This document shows positions 8,489 through 17,417 of a stretch of 64,000 bases of DNA, piece after piece. Positions within the stretch are counted from its first letter, which is position 1. Each line of letters starts with the position of its first letter. The translations under genes and the position numbers were made by a program. Location of the stretch: NCBI GenBank assembly GCA_900112785.1, contig FONB01000007.1, positions 186,001 through 250,000 on the forward strand, read 5' to 3'. Below the pieces are notes generated by a model. The model did not search any database. It was not told where the DNA came from and was given only the letters and a program-made list of their open reading frames with translations. This DNA is from Phytobacter palmae. Lineage in GTDB: Bacteria > Pseudomonadota > Gammaproteobacteria > Enterobacterales > Enterobacteriaceae.

Positions 8489-9514
8489 ATGATCACCATT
8501 CGTGATGTGGCCCGTCAGGCGGGCGTTTCCGTCGCGACGGTTTCCCGTGTGCTGAATAACAGTGCGCTGGTCAGTCAGGAAACGCGGGAAGCGGTGATGA
8601 AGGCGGTTGCGCAGCTGGGCTATCGCCCGAATGCCAACGCGCAGGCACTGGCCACGCAGATCAGCGACACCATCGGCGTGGTGGTGATGGATGTCTCCGA
8701 CGCCTTCTTTGGCGCGCTGGTGAAGGCGGTCGATACCGTGGCGCAACAGCATCAGAAATATGTACTTATCGGCAACAGCTATCATGAAGCGGAAAAAGAG
8801 CGTCATGCCATTGAGGTGCTGATACGTCAACGATGTAACGCACTGATTGTTCATTCAAAAGCGCTAAGCGATGAAGAACTCGCCGGGTTTATGGAGCAGA
8901 TCCCGGGCATGGTATTGATTAATCGCGTGGTGCCCGGTTACGTCCACCGTTGTGTCTCACTGGATAACGTCAGCGGCGCGGTAATGGCTACGCGCATGTT
9001 GCTCAATCACGGACATCAACGCATAGGCTATCTCGCCTCGAGCCATCAGATTGAAGATAACGACATGCGCCGTGAAGGCTGGGTTAAAGCGCTTGCGGAG
9101 CAGGGCATTGCCGCGCCGGACGCCTGGGTAGGTATGGGTTCGCCGGATATGCAGGGCGGGGAGGCCGCTATGGTAGAACTCCTGAGCCGTAACCAGCAGC
9201 TTACAGCGGTATTTGCCTATAACGATAGCATGGCCGCCGGGGCGTTAACGGCGCTGAAAGATAACGGCATTGCGGTGCCACCGCATCTCTCTTTGATTGG
9301 TTTCGATGATATCCCGATTGCCCGTTATACCGATCCGCAATTGACAACGGTGCGTTACCCCATTGCGTCAATGGCCCGCCTGGCCACAGAACTGGCGCTG
9401 CTGGGGGCAGCGGGCAAGCTCGATCCCGAGGCAACACACTGCTTTATGCCGACGCTGGTGCGCCGTCATTCTGTCGCTTTACGTCAATCTGTGGGAACGA
9501 TCACTAACTTATGA
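8489..9514 (+). CDS. galS: HTH-type transcriptional regulator GalS (mgl repressor)
   Basis: A 341-residue LacI-family repressor that responds to galactose and fucose and controls mglBAC and itself. The N-terminal helix-turn-helix [20 protein letters not shown] is followed by the hinge ([11 protein letters not shown]) and a periplasmic-binding-like effector domain from about residue 60; [18 protein letters not shown]-type sequence near residue 275 is the family signature. The ATG at 8489 begins MITIRDV exactly as in E. coli GalS; a TTG three codons earlier is ignored. A Gal operator and CRP site lie upstream, and the mgl control region follows immediately after its stop. Confidence 0.96.
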   Translation: MITIRDVARQAGVSVATVSRVLNNSALVSQETREAVMKAVAQLGYRPNANAQALATQISDTIGVVVMDVSDAFFGALVKAVDTVAQQHQKYVLIGNSYHEAEKERHAIEVLIRQRCNALIVHSKALSDEELAGFMEQIPGMVLINRVVPGYVHRCVSLDNVSGAVMATRMLLNHGHQRIGYLASSHQIEDNDMRREGWVKALAEQGIAAPDAWVGMGSPDMQGGEAAMVELLSRNQQLTAVFAYNDSMAAGALTALKDNGIAVPPHLSLIGFDDIPIARYTDPQLTTVRYPIASMARLATELALLGAAGKLDPEATHCFMPTLVRRHSVALRQSVGTITNL

Positions 9515-9523
9515 AGTTTGTTG

Positions 9524-9539
9524 ATGTAACCGTTTTCAA
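9524..9539. promoter_or_regulatory. Gal operator of the mglBAC promoter
   Basis: ATGTAACCGTTTTCAA matches the GalR/GalS operator core (GTAACCGTTTTCA) and is nearly identical to the galS operator at 8365. It directly precedes the CRP site, the arrangement known at the E. coli mgl promoter. Confidence 0.85.
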
Positions 9540-9541
9540 TC

Positions 9542-9557
9542 TGTGAGTAAATTCACA
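9542..9557. promoter_or_regulatory. CRP site of the mglBAC promoter
   Basis: TGTGAGTAAATTCACA has both perfect CRP half-sites (TGTGA and TCACA) with the correct six-base spacer. It lies about 250 bases upstream of mglB, implying a long untranslated leader with no other obvious feature. Confidence 0.9.
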
Positions 9558-9805
9558 GTATCTTAACAAGACGGTGACTATCATGTCAGCGTTTTAGAAG
9601 CTGAAACACGATGTAACAGTGATTATTCACTTTCACTGAGTCATTCAGCCTGAAGCATCGAAGAAAGCGCATTATTGGAGCGTTACCGAACACGGAAGAA
9701 CGAATTTTTTGAGTGAACTTCGGCGAAAAGTAACGTTTCATTAACTTGCTGCCCCGCCGATCATTATTCGCACGAACTACCCTGCATAAAAAAACCGGAG
9801 ATACC

Positions 9806-10804
9806 ATGAATAAGAAGGTGTTGACTCTGTCTGCTGTTATGGCAAGCATGCTTTTTGGCGCAGCCGCACATGCAGCTGATACCCGTATTGGTGTGACCAT
9901 CTATAAATATGACGACAACTTTATGTCAGTTGTCCGTAAAGCCATCGAGAAAGACGCCAAAGAGGCTTCTGGCGTACAGCTGCTGATGAACGACTCCCAG
10001 AACGACCAGTCCAAACAGAACGACCAGATCGACGTTCTGCTGGCAAAAGGCGTTAAAGCACTGGCCATCAACCTGGTTGACCCGGCTGCTGCAGGCACCG
10101 TTATCGAAAAAGCACGTGGCCAGAATATTCCGGTTGTGTTCTTCAACAAAGAGCCTTCTCGCAAAGCGCTGGATAGCTATGACAAAGCTTATTATGTGGG
10201 TACAGACTCCAAAGAATCCGGCATCATTCAGGGCGACCTGATTGCCAAACACTGGGCTGACAACAAAAACTGGGACCTGAACAAAGATGGTCAAATCCAG
10301 TACGTTCTGCTGAAAGGCGAACCAGGTCACCCGGATGCTGAAGCACGTACGACTTACGTTATCAAAGAGCTGAATGACAAAGGCATCAAAACTGAGCAGC
10401 TGCAGTTAGATACCGCAATGTGGGATACCGCTCAGGCGAAAGACAAAATGGACGCATGGCTGTCCGGTCCTAACGCAAACAAAATTGAAGTTGTGATCGC
10501 AAACAACGATGCGATGGCAATGGGTGCGGTTGAAGCGCTGAAAGCACACAACAAAACTTCTATCCCGGTCTTCGGCGTGGATGCGCTGCCAGAAGCGCTG
10601 GCACTGGTTAAATCTGGCGCAATGGCCGGTACCGTGCTGAACGATGCGAACAACCAGGCGAAAGCGACTTTCGATCTGGCGAAAAACCTGGCAGACGGTA
10701 AAGGCGCAGCTGACGGCACCAACTGGAAAATCGACAACAAAATTGTTCGTATTCCTTACGTTGGTGTAGATCAGGGCAATCTGTCTCAGTTCATCAGTAA
10801 ATAA
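9806..10804 (+). CDS. mglB: Galactose/glucose-binding periplasmic protein MglB
   Basis: A 332-residue periplasmic substrate-binding protein that delivers D-galactose, glucose and methyl-beta-galactoside to MglAC and presents them to the chemoreceptor Trg. A 23-residue signal peptide ([19 protein letters not shown], cleavage AHA/ADT) is followed by a type I periplasmic-binding fold. The calcium-binding loop is visible as DLNKDGQIQ, and substrate-contacting sequence NNDAMAMGA near residue 235 is conserved. The start at 9806 has CCGGAG upstream and gives the exact E. coli length. First gene of mglBAC; codon use is strongly biased, as expected for an abundant protein. Confidence 0.97.
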   Translation: MNKKVLTLSAVMASMLFGAAAHAADTRIGVTIYKYDDNFMSVVRKAIEKDAKEASGVQLLMNDSQNDQSKQNDQIDVLLAKGVKALAINLVDPAAAGTVIEKARGQNIPVVFFNKEPSRKALDSYDKAYYVGTDSKESGIIQGDLIAKHWADNKNWDLNKDGQIQYVLLKGEPGHPDAEARTTYVIKELNDKGIKTEQLQLDTAMWDTAQAKDKMDAWLSGPNANKIEVVIANNDAMAMGAVEALKAHNKTSIPVFGVDALPEALALVKSGAMAGTVLNDANNQAKATFDLAKNLADGKGAADGTNWKIDNKIVRIPYVGVDQGNLSQFISK

Positions 10805-10827
10805 TTCGTTTTAAGCATGTTCTCACC

Positions 10828-10852
10828 GGGCGCAACAATAATAGTTGCGCCC
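10828..10852 (+). terminator. Intercistronic hairpin between mglB and mglA
   Basis: GGGCGCAAC (10828-10836) and GTTGCGCCC (10844-10852) form a perfect nine-pair stem with a seven-base loop. There is no T-run, so it is more likely to stabilise the mglB message or attenuate mglA expression than to end transcription fully. It fits the need for far more binding protein than ATPase. Confidence 0.7.
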
Positions 10853-10888
10853 TTATAATACGATATGCCAGGCCAACAAGGTACAATT

Positions 10889-12409
10889 ATGGTCAGCAAT
10901 AATACTCAGTCGTCCGGTGAATTCTTGTTGGAAATGAGCAATATCAACAAGTCTTTTCCAGGGGTAAAGGCTCTCGATAATGTGAATTTAAAAGTGCGTC
11001 CGCACTCAATCCATGCATTAATGGGTGAAAATGGCGCCGGTAAATCGACATTATTAAAATGCCTTTTTGGGATATACCAGAAAGACTCCGGTAGTATTCT
11101 TTTTCAGGGAAAAGAAATCGATTTCCATTCTGCAAAAGAAGCGCTGGAAAATGGTATCTCAATGGTTCACCAGGAACTTAACCTGGTGTTGCAACGTTCT
11201 GTAATGGATAACATGTGGTTAGGTCGCTACCCAACCAAAGGCGTGTTTGTCGATCAGGACAAAATGTACCGTGATACAAAAGCCATCTTTGATGAGCTGG
11301 ATATTGATATCGATCCGCGTGCGCGCGTAGGTACATTATCTGTTTCGCAAATGCAGATGATCGAAATTGCAAAAGCGTTCTCATACGATGCCAAAATTGT
11401 CATCATGGATGAACCAACTTCTTCGCTGACCGAAAAAGAAGTTAATCACCTTTTCAAAATTATCCGTAAGCTGAAAGATCGCGGCTGCGGTATTGTTTAT
11501 ATTTCTCATAAGATGGAAGAGATCTTCCAGCTGTGTGATGAAATCACGATCCTGCGTGATGGTCAGTGGATTGCGACCCAGCCGCTCGAAGGGCTGGATA
11601 TGGACAAGATCATTGCGATGATGGTGGGGCGTTCACTCAACCAACGTTTCCCGGATCGCCAGAACACACCGGGTGAGACGATTCTTGAAGTGCGTAATCT
11701 GACGTCACTGCGCCAGCCGTCAATCCGCGATATCTCTTTTGACCTGCGTAAAGGTGAGATTCTTGGTATTGCTGGTCTGGTCGGGGCGAAACGTACCGAT
11801 ATCGTAGAAACATTGTTTGGTATTCGTGAAAAAGCCACGGGTACTATTAAGCTACACGGCAAAAGTATTAATAATCACAATGCGAATGAAGCCATCAATA
11901 ATGGTTTCGCACTGGTTACCGAAGAGCGTCGCTCTACCGGGATTTACGCTTACCTGGATATCGGATTTAACTCGCTTATTTCCAATATTCAGAATTATAA
12001 AAATAAAGTCGGTCTGCTGGATAATTCCCGTATGAAGAGCGATACCCAGTGGGTTATTGACTCTATGCGTGTAAAAACTCCCGGCCACCGTACCCAGATC
12101 GGATCGCTTTCGGGTGGTAACCAACAGAAAGTGATTATTGGTCGCTGGTTGTTAACGCAACCGGAAATCTTAATGCTTGACGAACCAACGCGCGGTATTG
12201 ACGTTGGGGCGAAATTCGAGATCTATCAGCTGATTGCGGAGCTGGCGAAGAAAAATAAGGGGATTATTATTATTTCCTCTGAAATGCCTGAATTGTTAGG
12301 TATCACTGACCGTATTCTGGTTATGAGCAATGGTCTCGTTGCCGGAATTGTTGACACTAAAACGACAACGCAAAACGAAATACTCCGTCTTGCGTCTTTG
12401 CACCTTTAA
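10889..12409 (+). CDS. mglA: Galactose/methyl-galactoside ABC transporter ATPase MglA
   Basis: A 506-residue double ABC ATPase of the ribose/galactose class that drives sugar import from the cytoplasmic side. The first cassette has a canonical Walker A (GENGAGKST, residues 46-54) and [10 protein letters not shown] Walker B; the second has the degenerate nucleotide loop GLVGAKRTD typical of this family, signature LSGGNQQK and Walker [12 protein letters not shown]. The start at 10889 gives the E. coli length; an upstream in-frame start at 10865 would add eight poorly conserved residues. It follows mglB and is 15 bases from mglC. Confidence 0.96.
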   Translation: MVSNNTQSSGEFLLEMSNINKSFPGVKALDNVNLKVRPHSIHALMGENGAGKSTLLKCLFGIYQKDSGSILFQGKEIDFHSAKEALENGISMVHQELNLVLQRSVMDNMWLGRYPTKGVFVDQDKMYRDTKAIFDELDIDIDPRARVGTLSVSQMQMIEIAKAFSYDAKIVIMDEPTSSLTEKEVNHLFKIIRKLKDRGCGIVYISHKMEEIFQLCDEITILRDGQWIATQPLEGLDMDKIIAMMVGRSLNQRFPDRQNTPGETILEVRNLTSLRQPSIRDISFDLRKGEILGIAGLVGAKRTDIVETLFGIREKATGTIKLHGKSINNHNANEAINNGFALVTEERRSTGIYAYLDIGFNSLISNIQNYKNKVGLLDNSRMKSDTQWVIDSMRVKTPGHRTQIGSLSGGNQQKVIIGRWLLTQPEILMLDEPTRGIDVGAKFEIYQLIAELAKKNKGIIIISSEMPELLGITDRILVMSNGLVAGIVDTKTTTQNEILRLASLHL

Positions 12410-12424
12410 GATCAGGGGCTCCTC

Positions 12425-13435
12425 ATGAGTGCGTTAAATAAAAAAACTTTTCTCACTTATCTGAAAGACGGCGGTATTTACGTTGTTCTTTTAGTGTTAC
12501 TGGCGATTATTATTTTCCAGGATCCTACGTTCTTAAGTCTGCTGAACTTAAGTAACATTCTGACCCAATCCTCCGTGCGTATTATTATCGCGCTGGGTGT
12601 GGCCGGGCTTATCGTCACACAGGGTACTGACCTTTCCGCAGGTCGTCAGGTGGGTCTGGCGGCCGTAGTGGCGGCGACCTTGTTGCAGTCGATGGAAAAC
12701 GTCAACAAAGTGTTCCCGGAAATGCATACGATGCCAATCATCGCGGTAATCGGCATTGTCTGTGTGATCGGTGCGGTCATCGGTCTGGTGAACGGTATTA
12801 TCATCGCTTACCTTAACGTGACGCCGTTTATCACCACCCTGGGTACCATGATCATCGTGTACGGTATTAACTCCCTGTACTACGACTTCGTGGGCGCCTC
12901 GCCGATTTCCGGCTTTGACAGCGGCTTCTCCACCTTCACGCAAGGCTTTGTTGCGCTGGGTGCGTTCCGTCTGTCTTACATTACCTTCTATGCATTGATT
13001 GCTGTTGCCTTCGTGTGGGTGCTGTGGAACAAAACCCGCTTTGGTAAAAATATTTTTGCAATCGGCGGTAACCCGGAAGCGGCAAAAGTGTCTGGTGTTA
13101 ACGTGGCACTGAACCTGCTGATGATCTATGCCCTGTCAGGTGTGTTCTATGCGTTCGGTGGGATGCTGGAAGCGGGTCGTATCGGCTCGGCAACCAACAA
13201 CCTTGGCTTTATGTATGAACTCGACGCCATCGCAGCGTGCGTGGTAGGCGGCGTCTCCTTTAGCGGCGGCGTGGGTACAGTTCTGGGTGTGGTGACCGGT
13301 GTTATTATCTTCACCGTTATCAACTACGGTCTGACCTATATCGGTATCAACCCGTACTGGCAGTACATTATCAAGGGCGGCATCATCATCTTCGCGGTGG
13401 CGCTGGACTCCCTGAAATACGCCCGTAAGAAATAA
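12425..13435 (+). CDS. mglC: Galactose/methyl-galactoside ABC transporter permease MglC
   Basis: A 336-residue inner-membrane permease of the RbsC/MglC family with about ten transmembrane segments; it forms the translocation channel with MglA. The conserved DLSAGRQVGLAAVVAA stretch near residue 70 and the cytoplasmic loop GGNPEAAKVSGVNV near residue 215, which contacts the ATPase, are both present. Last gene of mglBAC, followed by two consecutive hairpins. In E. coli the next genes are preA and preT; here they are absent. Confidence 0.96.
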   Translation: MSALNKKTFLTYLKDGGIYVVLLVLLAIIIFQDPTFLSLLNLSNILTQSSVRIIIALGVAGLIVTQGTDLSAGRQVGLAAVVAATLLQSMENVNKVFPEMHTMPIIAVIGIVCVIGAVIGLVNGIIIAYLNVTPFITTLGTMIIVYGINSLYYDFVGASPISGFDSGFSTFTQGFVALGAFRLSYITFYALIAVAFVWVLWNKTRFGKNIFAIGGNPEAAKVSGVNVALNLLMIYALSGVFYAFGGMLEAGRIGSATNNLGFMYELDAIAACVVGGVSFSGGVGTVLGVVTGVIIFTVINYGLTYIGINPYWQYIIKGGIIIFAVALDSLKYARKK

Positions 13436-13441
13436 CACTCT

Positions 13442-13507
13442 GCTCCTCTCCGTTGCGAAGAGGAGCTGACCGGGCCCCGGGTGCGGCATTAGTACGCCAC
13501 ACCCGGG
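13442..13507 (+). terminator. Tandem hairpins after mglC
   Basis: GCTCCTCT (13442-13449) pairs with AGAGGAGC (13459-13466), and CCCGGGTG (13476-13483) pairs with CACCCGGG (13500-13507), followed by CATTTCTCC. Together they probably end mglBAC transcription; the second stem also lies just after the converging GH15 gene. Confidence 0.65.
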
Positions 13508-13522
13508 CATTTCTCCCCCTCA

Positions 13523-15328
13523 CTATTTAGACAGCGCATCAGCGGCGCAAATCAGCGCCAGATGGCTCAACCCCTGCGGCACGTTGCCGCGCCATTCGCC
13601 ACTGCGCACATCGAACATCTCGTTAAACGTCTCCACATTCCCTTTATCGCAAAGCGTCTTAAGAATGGTATCCATACAGTGTCGGGCGCGGTCTTTATCA
13701 CCCATCTCCGCCAGCGCCTCCACCAGCCAGAATGAACAGGCGACAAAGGTGCTCTCCTCCTGCTCGACACCGCTGTAGCGATAGAGCATGGGTTCGCCGT
13801 GTCCCAGTTCATCCATAATGGCATTGAGGGTGGAACGCATGCGCTGCACATTACAGTGCTTACCATAATGCCAGGCAAGACAGAGTGAGGCATCGAGCCG
13901 GTCGCTGCCAGCATAAAAGGTATATGCCTGCTTTTTCTCCGACCAGCAATGCGCCTCAACCCATGCCTGGATGCGCGTTTTTTCACGATCCCAGCGGGCT
14001 ACCCACGTCGCTTCCAGATGCCCCTCGCGCGCCAGATGCGCGGCAATATCCAGCGTAATCCAGCAGGTGATTTTGGAGTGGGTATAGTGTTGCAAGTCAT
14101 GCAGTTCCCAGATGCCCGAATCCTCCTGCTTCCAGATATCGGCGCAGGTATTCGCCAGCGCGGCAAGTAGCCGGGCGGTAGTGAGATCCAGGATATGTCC
14201 GGCGCGGACAAACAGCAGGGCGGTAGCCAGCAGATCACCATACATACTGAGCTGTTGCTGGTCGCGGGCGTTATTACCTATGCGCACCGGCTGCGAGTTT
14301 TTATAGCCGCTTAGCGGAGGGTAGCTTTCTGCCGGAACGATGCCGCCATCAAGGGTATAACAAACGCGGACTTTGCCGTCATGGCGCAGGATGGTATTGG
14401 TGAGCCATGAGAAGGCTGCCTTGCACTCTTCCAGCGCGCCGATAACGGTAAAGGCACGGATGATCATGCAGGCATCCCGCGTCCAGGCGTAGCGGTAATC
14501 ATAGTTTTTCTCGCCGCCGATGCCTTCCGGCAATGATGTGGTGGGCGCTGCCGCCAGGGCGCCGGTCGGAGAATAGAGCAGAAACTTTAGCGCCAGTGCC
14601 GAACGCTTGACGTGCTCAGGAAACACCCCTTCGTAGGTCAGGCTTTCGCACCATAACCGCCAGACATGGTCGGAAATATCAATATGACCATCAATCTTTT
14701 CAAGAGACGGCACCGCAAGCGGCTCTTTATGACTCACCAGTAACGCCACCAGCGAACGCACACCCTCGCGGGCGACAAACGTTCCTTCAATCGCATGGTC
14801 GTCAAAACGCGTGACGGAGACATCGTCAGAGGTCCGCAGCATTGCCATTAAATCGCCGATATGGATGACCTGACCTTTGTCGGTGTTCTGAATCCAGGGA
14901 GAACGGGTACAGGCCGCCGTTCCCGGCACAAAGATCACCCGTAGTTCGACTTCGCCTGCGATGCCCTCGATACGTCTTGCCAGTTCACACCATGGCAGGC
15001 GTCCGGCGTAATTGCTGTTGAGGGATTCGGTCAGCCTCACGCTACCGGATGCTGTCTGATAGCAGGTTTCCAGTACGTTGCTGTTTTCCCGATAGCGGCG
15101 CTCAACGCGATAGTCGCCGGTAGGTTCAATCTGGAAGAAACCGCCACTGGCGGCGTCGAGAATACGATCGAACAGCGGCGGAGAGTCCATATTGGGGGCG
15201 CACCACCAGTCAATAGCGCCGTCGGGAGCGATTAACGCCACCGAGCGACCATCACCAATGGCGGCGTAATCACCGAGTCCCGCATAGCCATCATGACGCG
15301 GCGGATGAGTGTACGACTCGTTCTTCAT
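13523..15328 (-). CDS. Glycoside hydrolase family 15 protein (glucoamylase/trehalase-like)
   Basis: A 601-residue soluble protein without a signal peptide. The N-terminal beta-sandwich (about residues 15-220, with YAAIGDGRSVALIAPDGAIDWWC) is followed by an (alpha/alpha)6 barrel. Motifs of GH15 are visible: NYDYRYAWTRDACMIIRAF near residue 275, the acid region DSGIWELHDLQHYTHSK near residue 400, and QEESTFVACSFWLVEAL near residue 545, which carries a conserved glutamate pair. Bacterial members act on starch-type oligosaccharides or trehalose; I cannot choose. The start at 15328 has AGGAG upstream, with a perfect hairpin just before it. Not found at this locus in E. coli. Confidence 0.9.
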   Translation of the reverse strand: MKNESYTHPPRHDGYAGLGDYAAIGDGRSVALIAPDGAIDWWCAPNMDSPPLFDRILDAASGGFFQIEPTGDYRVERRYRENSNVLETCYQTASGSVRLTESLNSNYAGRLPWCELARRIEGIAGEVELRVIFVPGTAACTRSPWIQNTDKGQVIHIGDLMAMLRTSDDVSVTRFDDHAIEGTFVAREGVRSLVALLVSHKEPLAVPSLEKIDGHIDISDHVWRLWCESLTYEGVFPEHVKRSALALKFLLYSPTGALAAAPTTSLPEGIGGEKNYDYRYAWTRDACMIIRAFTVIGALEECKAAFSWLTNTILRHDGKVRVCYTLDGGIVPAESYPPLSGYKNSQPVRIGNNARDQQQLSMYGDLLATALLFVRAGHILDLTTARLLAALANTCADIWKQEDSGIWELHDLQHYTHSKITCWITLDIAAHLAREGHLEATWVARWDREKTRIQAWVEAHCWSEKKQAYTFYAGSDRLDASLCLAWHYGKHCNVQRMRSTLNAIMDELGHGEPMLYRYSGVEQEESTFVACSFWLVEALAEMGDKDRARHCMDTILKTLCDKGNVETFNEMFDVRSGEWRGNVPQGLSHLALICAADALSK

Positions 15329-15347
15329 CTTTTCTCCTGGTCATAAG

Positions 15348-15370
15348 TATGGCGGCCATCTGCCGCCATA
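15348..15370 (-). promoter_or_regulatory. Perfect leader hairpin just upstream of the GH15 start
   Basis: TATGGCGGC (15348-15356) and GCCGCCATA (15362-15370) form a nine-pair stem with a five-base loop. On the - strand it ends 19 bases before the GH15 ATG and just ahead of its AGGAG site, with no T-run, so it is more consistent with a leader structure than a terminator. Confidence 0.55.
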
Positions 15371-15623
15371 AATAAGTGCGTAGATCAAGCGTAACCAGGA
15401 TTGGCGATAGCGCAGGAAAATGACCTGTCTTTTCATCAAGCTGACCAGCAGTCGCTGAGGATGTTCTTCCGTCTACTGTCGACACTTCCGGCGGCAGGTG
15501 CACTTTCGGTCTGCAAGCGGGGCAGGGCGTAACGCTTACAAAGGCAGGAAATGTAAAGCAGAACAGAAGTGAATCTGGATGCGTAATACGTAAAAGATTT
15601 TCCGAGGAAGAGTAAGGGTAACG
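15371..15623. other. Gene-free spacer between the GH15 and SDR genes
   Basis: Apart from the leader hairpin of the GH15 gene and the SDR terminator at its other end, I see no open frame with a credible ribosome-binding site, no repeat and no clear promoter motif here. It presumably contains the GH15 promoter. Confidence 0.4.
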
Positions 15624-15656
15624 AGAAAAGCAGTGGCAGGCCGTAGCCTGCCACTG
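15624..15656 (-). terminator. Terminator of the SDR gene
   Basis: CAGTGGCAGG (15631-15640) and CCTGCCACTG (15647-15656) form a perfect ten-pair stem with a six-base loop. On the - strand it starts four bases after the SDR stop codon and is followed by CTTTTC. Confidence 0.8.
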
Positions 15657-15659
15657 TTA

Positions 15660-16544
15660 TTACAGCGTACCGGTGCCGCCGTCAGAACACCAGACCTGAC
15701 CAGAAGAGTAAGAACTCTCGTCTGAGGCAAACAGCACATATAGCGGGGCGATCTCCACGGGTTGACCGGGTCGGCCAAGCGGTGCGGATGCGCCAAATTG
15801 TTTCACTTTTTCCTCAGGTTGACCGCCACTTGATTGCAGGACTGTCCAGTATGGCCCTGGAGCTACGGCATTGACGCGAATACCTTTTGAGCCAAGTTGC
15901 TGGGCCAGCGCTTTGGTAAATGCGACGCCGCAGGCTTTGGTTTGCGCGTAGTCCAGCAGAATAGGGCTGGGCTGGTAAGCCTGAACCGAGGTGGTATTGA
16001 TAATGACCGCCCCTTCCTGCAAATGAGGGATGGCTGCTTTTGTTATCCAGAAGGGCGCATAAACGTTTGTCTTGAAGGTTGCATCAAACGCTTCTGTGGT
16101 CAGATCCTCAATGGATTCGCAGTACTGCTGGCGCCCGGCATTGTTGACCAGAACCTCCAGTCCCCCCAGTTCGCGGACCGCGCTTGCGACGAGTTGCTGG
16201 CAAAATGCCTCGTCACGCACATCACCGGGTAACGCTACCGCTTTACGTCCTTCTGCGGTGATCAAGGCGATTACCGCTTCGGCATCGGCTTGTTCCTCAG
16301 GTAAATAATTAATGGCTACGTCAGCGCCTTCACGAGCAAAAGCGATCGCAACGGCCCGACCGATACCTGAATCACCACCGGTAATTAACGCGCGCTTACC
16401 TGCCAGCCTTCCTGAACCGACATAACTTGTTTCCCCATGATCGGGAATAGGTTTCATCTCGGACGCTAATCCTGGCGGCTGCTGTGGCTGCGCCGGAAAA
16501 GGAGGACGTGGGTAATGAAGATGTTTCTTATCCGCAGGTGACAT
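15660..16544 (-). CDS. SDR family oxidoreductase, YghA-like
   Basis: A 294-residue NAD(P)-dependent short-chain dehydrogenase with the extended N-terminus of the YghA/general-stress subgroup (HYPRPPFPAQPQQPPG, then a polar linker). The cofactor motif TGGDSGIGRA lies near residue 56, NNAG near residue 137, and the catalytic YAQTK near residue 200; SSYSSGQVWCSDGG closes the protein. Bacillus relatives are sigma-B stress proteins; the substrate is unknown. The start at 16544 has GAGGAAAA upstream. It has its own terminator and a 16-base palindrome upstream of the start, suggesting dedicated regulation. It replaces part of the E. coli preTA region. Confidence 0.88.
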   Translation of the reverse strand: MSPADKKHLHYPRPPFPAQPQQPPGLASEMKPIPDHGETSYVGSGRLAGKRALITGGDSGIGRAVAIAFAREGADVAINYLPEEQADAEAVIALITAEGRKAVALPGDVRDEAFCQQLVASAVRELGGLEVLVNNAGRQQYCESIEDLTTEAFDATFKTNVYAPFWITKAAIPHLQEGAVIINTTSVQAYQPSPILLDYAQTKACGVAFTKALAQQLGSKGIRVNAVAPGPYWTVLQSSGGQPEEKVKQFGASAPLGRPGQPVEIAPLYVLFASDESSYSSGQVWCSDGGTGTL

Positions 16545-16574
16545 AATTATTTTCCTCTTTTGTAAACCAGAATT

Positions 16575-16590
16575 TTAAGGTAGACCTTAA
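16575..16590. promoter_or_regulatory. Palindrome upstream of the SDR gene, possible operator
   Basis: TTAAGGTAGACCTTAA has two perfect seven-base arms (TTAAGGT/ACCTTAA) around two bases. It begins 31 bases upstream of the SDR start codon, where a repressor would block transcription. No regulator gene lies next to it. The function is inferred only from symmetry and position. Confidence 0.45.
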
Positions 16591-16920
16591 TATTGATTCG
16601 CGCTATCTGAACAGAAATAACGAAACGTTTTTTTTAATTTTTATACAAACAAAACTCGCTGCTTGGTTTATTTTCTGAAAAAGTACTGTCAGCGAAGCGG
16701 TTATTTTTGCAGGAGGTTACGTCAAGGATATATCTTCCGTTTGCCCTTTTTGTGAACACTGAGGTAACAAAGTGTTAACTGATAACCTCCTGTTGAATAA
16801 CATATATTCAGAATTTACCTGGACTTGTCATTAATAAGCGTGGCGATATTGTTGAGGGAATAACAAATTCACTTTTGCGTTAAAACTTCCCCAATTCTTT
16901 ATTGTTAATTTTTTCATTTC
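16591..16920. other. AT-rich intergenic stretch between the SDR and BssS-like genes
   Basis: This gap between divergent genes holds their promoters. It is AT-rich and contains no open frame with a ribosome-binding site, and I recognise no insertion sequence end or repeat. The BssS-like promoter is probably near 16920-16935, where GCTACGCT resembles a sigma-S-type -10 element; this is weak. Confidence 0.4.
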
Positions 16921-16963
16921 GGTGCTACGCTCTTTGAGTCACAACATTCACAAGGAGATTAGG

Positions 16964-17191
16964 ATGAACAATGAATCAGCATTTCCTGCATTTCCCGTTA
17001 ATGGATGGCAGGTGGGAACAGTGGACGATTTGAATGGCGTGGTTATTCGTTTTGGTTACAGTACTTCCCCTCATGCGCCGGGCGGTTCAACGTTCGAGTC
17101 GCAGTTTTTTAGTCTGACGCCGGAGAAGGTTAAAAGCCTCATTTACGATCTCCAGGTTAGTCTGCATAAGTATGAAGAAAAAGTTGCCTGA
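16964..17191 (+). CDS. BssS-like small protein
   Basis: A 75-residue soluble protein. The start at 16964 is set by AAGGAG 13-8 bases upstream and matches the family's start region better than the longer frame from 16922. The segment FPVNGWQVGTVDDLNGVVIR parallels HPLVGWDISTVDSYDALMLR of the E. coli biofilm regulator BssS, and the C-terminal half is again a predicted strand-helix with LTPEKVKSLIYDLQ where BssS has LTTDVARQFISIL. I read it as a divergent paralogue of BssS; the role is unknown. BssS itself affects biofilm formation through indole and AI-2 signalling. The gene stands alone, followed by a hairpin. Confidence 0.75.
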   Translation: MNNESAFPAFPVNGWQVGTVDDLNGVVIRFGYSTSPHAPGGSTFESQFFSLTPEKVKSLIYDLQVSLHKYEEKVA

Positions 17192-17218
17192 TACCCCTCA
17201 GTTTATAAATAATTACCA

Positions 17219-17258
17219 TTGCAGCAGCTGTAGCTCATGACAGTCTGCTGCTCCTTAT
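17219..17258 (+). terminator. Hairpin terminator after the BssS-like gene
   Basis: GCAGCAG (17221-17227) pairs with CTGCTGC (17245-17251), extended by CTGT/ACAG inside, and is followed by TCCTTATTTT on the + strand. Confidence 0.65.
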
Positions 17259-17417
17259 TTTCAGGCATCTTACTCATTTATTTGTTAATTTCACTACAAA
17301 ATAGTTAAGTGCCGCTACGTTACCGCTTAAGCCAATTCTTAATGTTGGCAAATTACCTGCTTCTTACGCTATATATTATAGTTGAGCAAGCCGTTGTAAT
17401 GCTGAGCTGGAGCGCCT

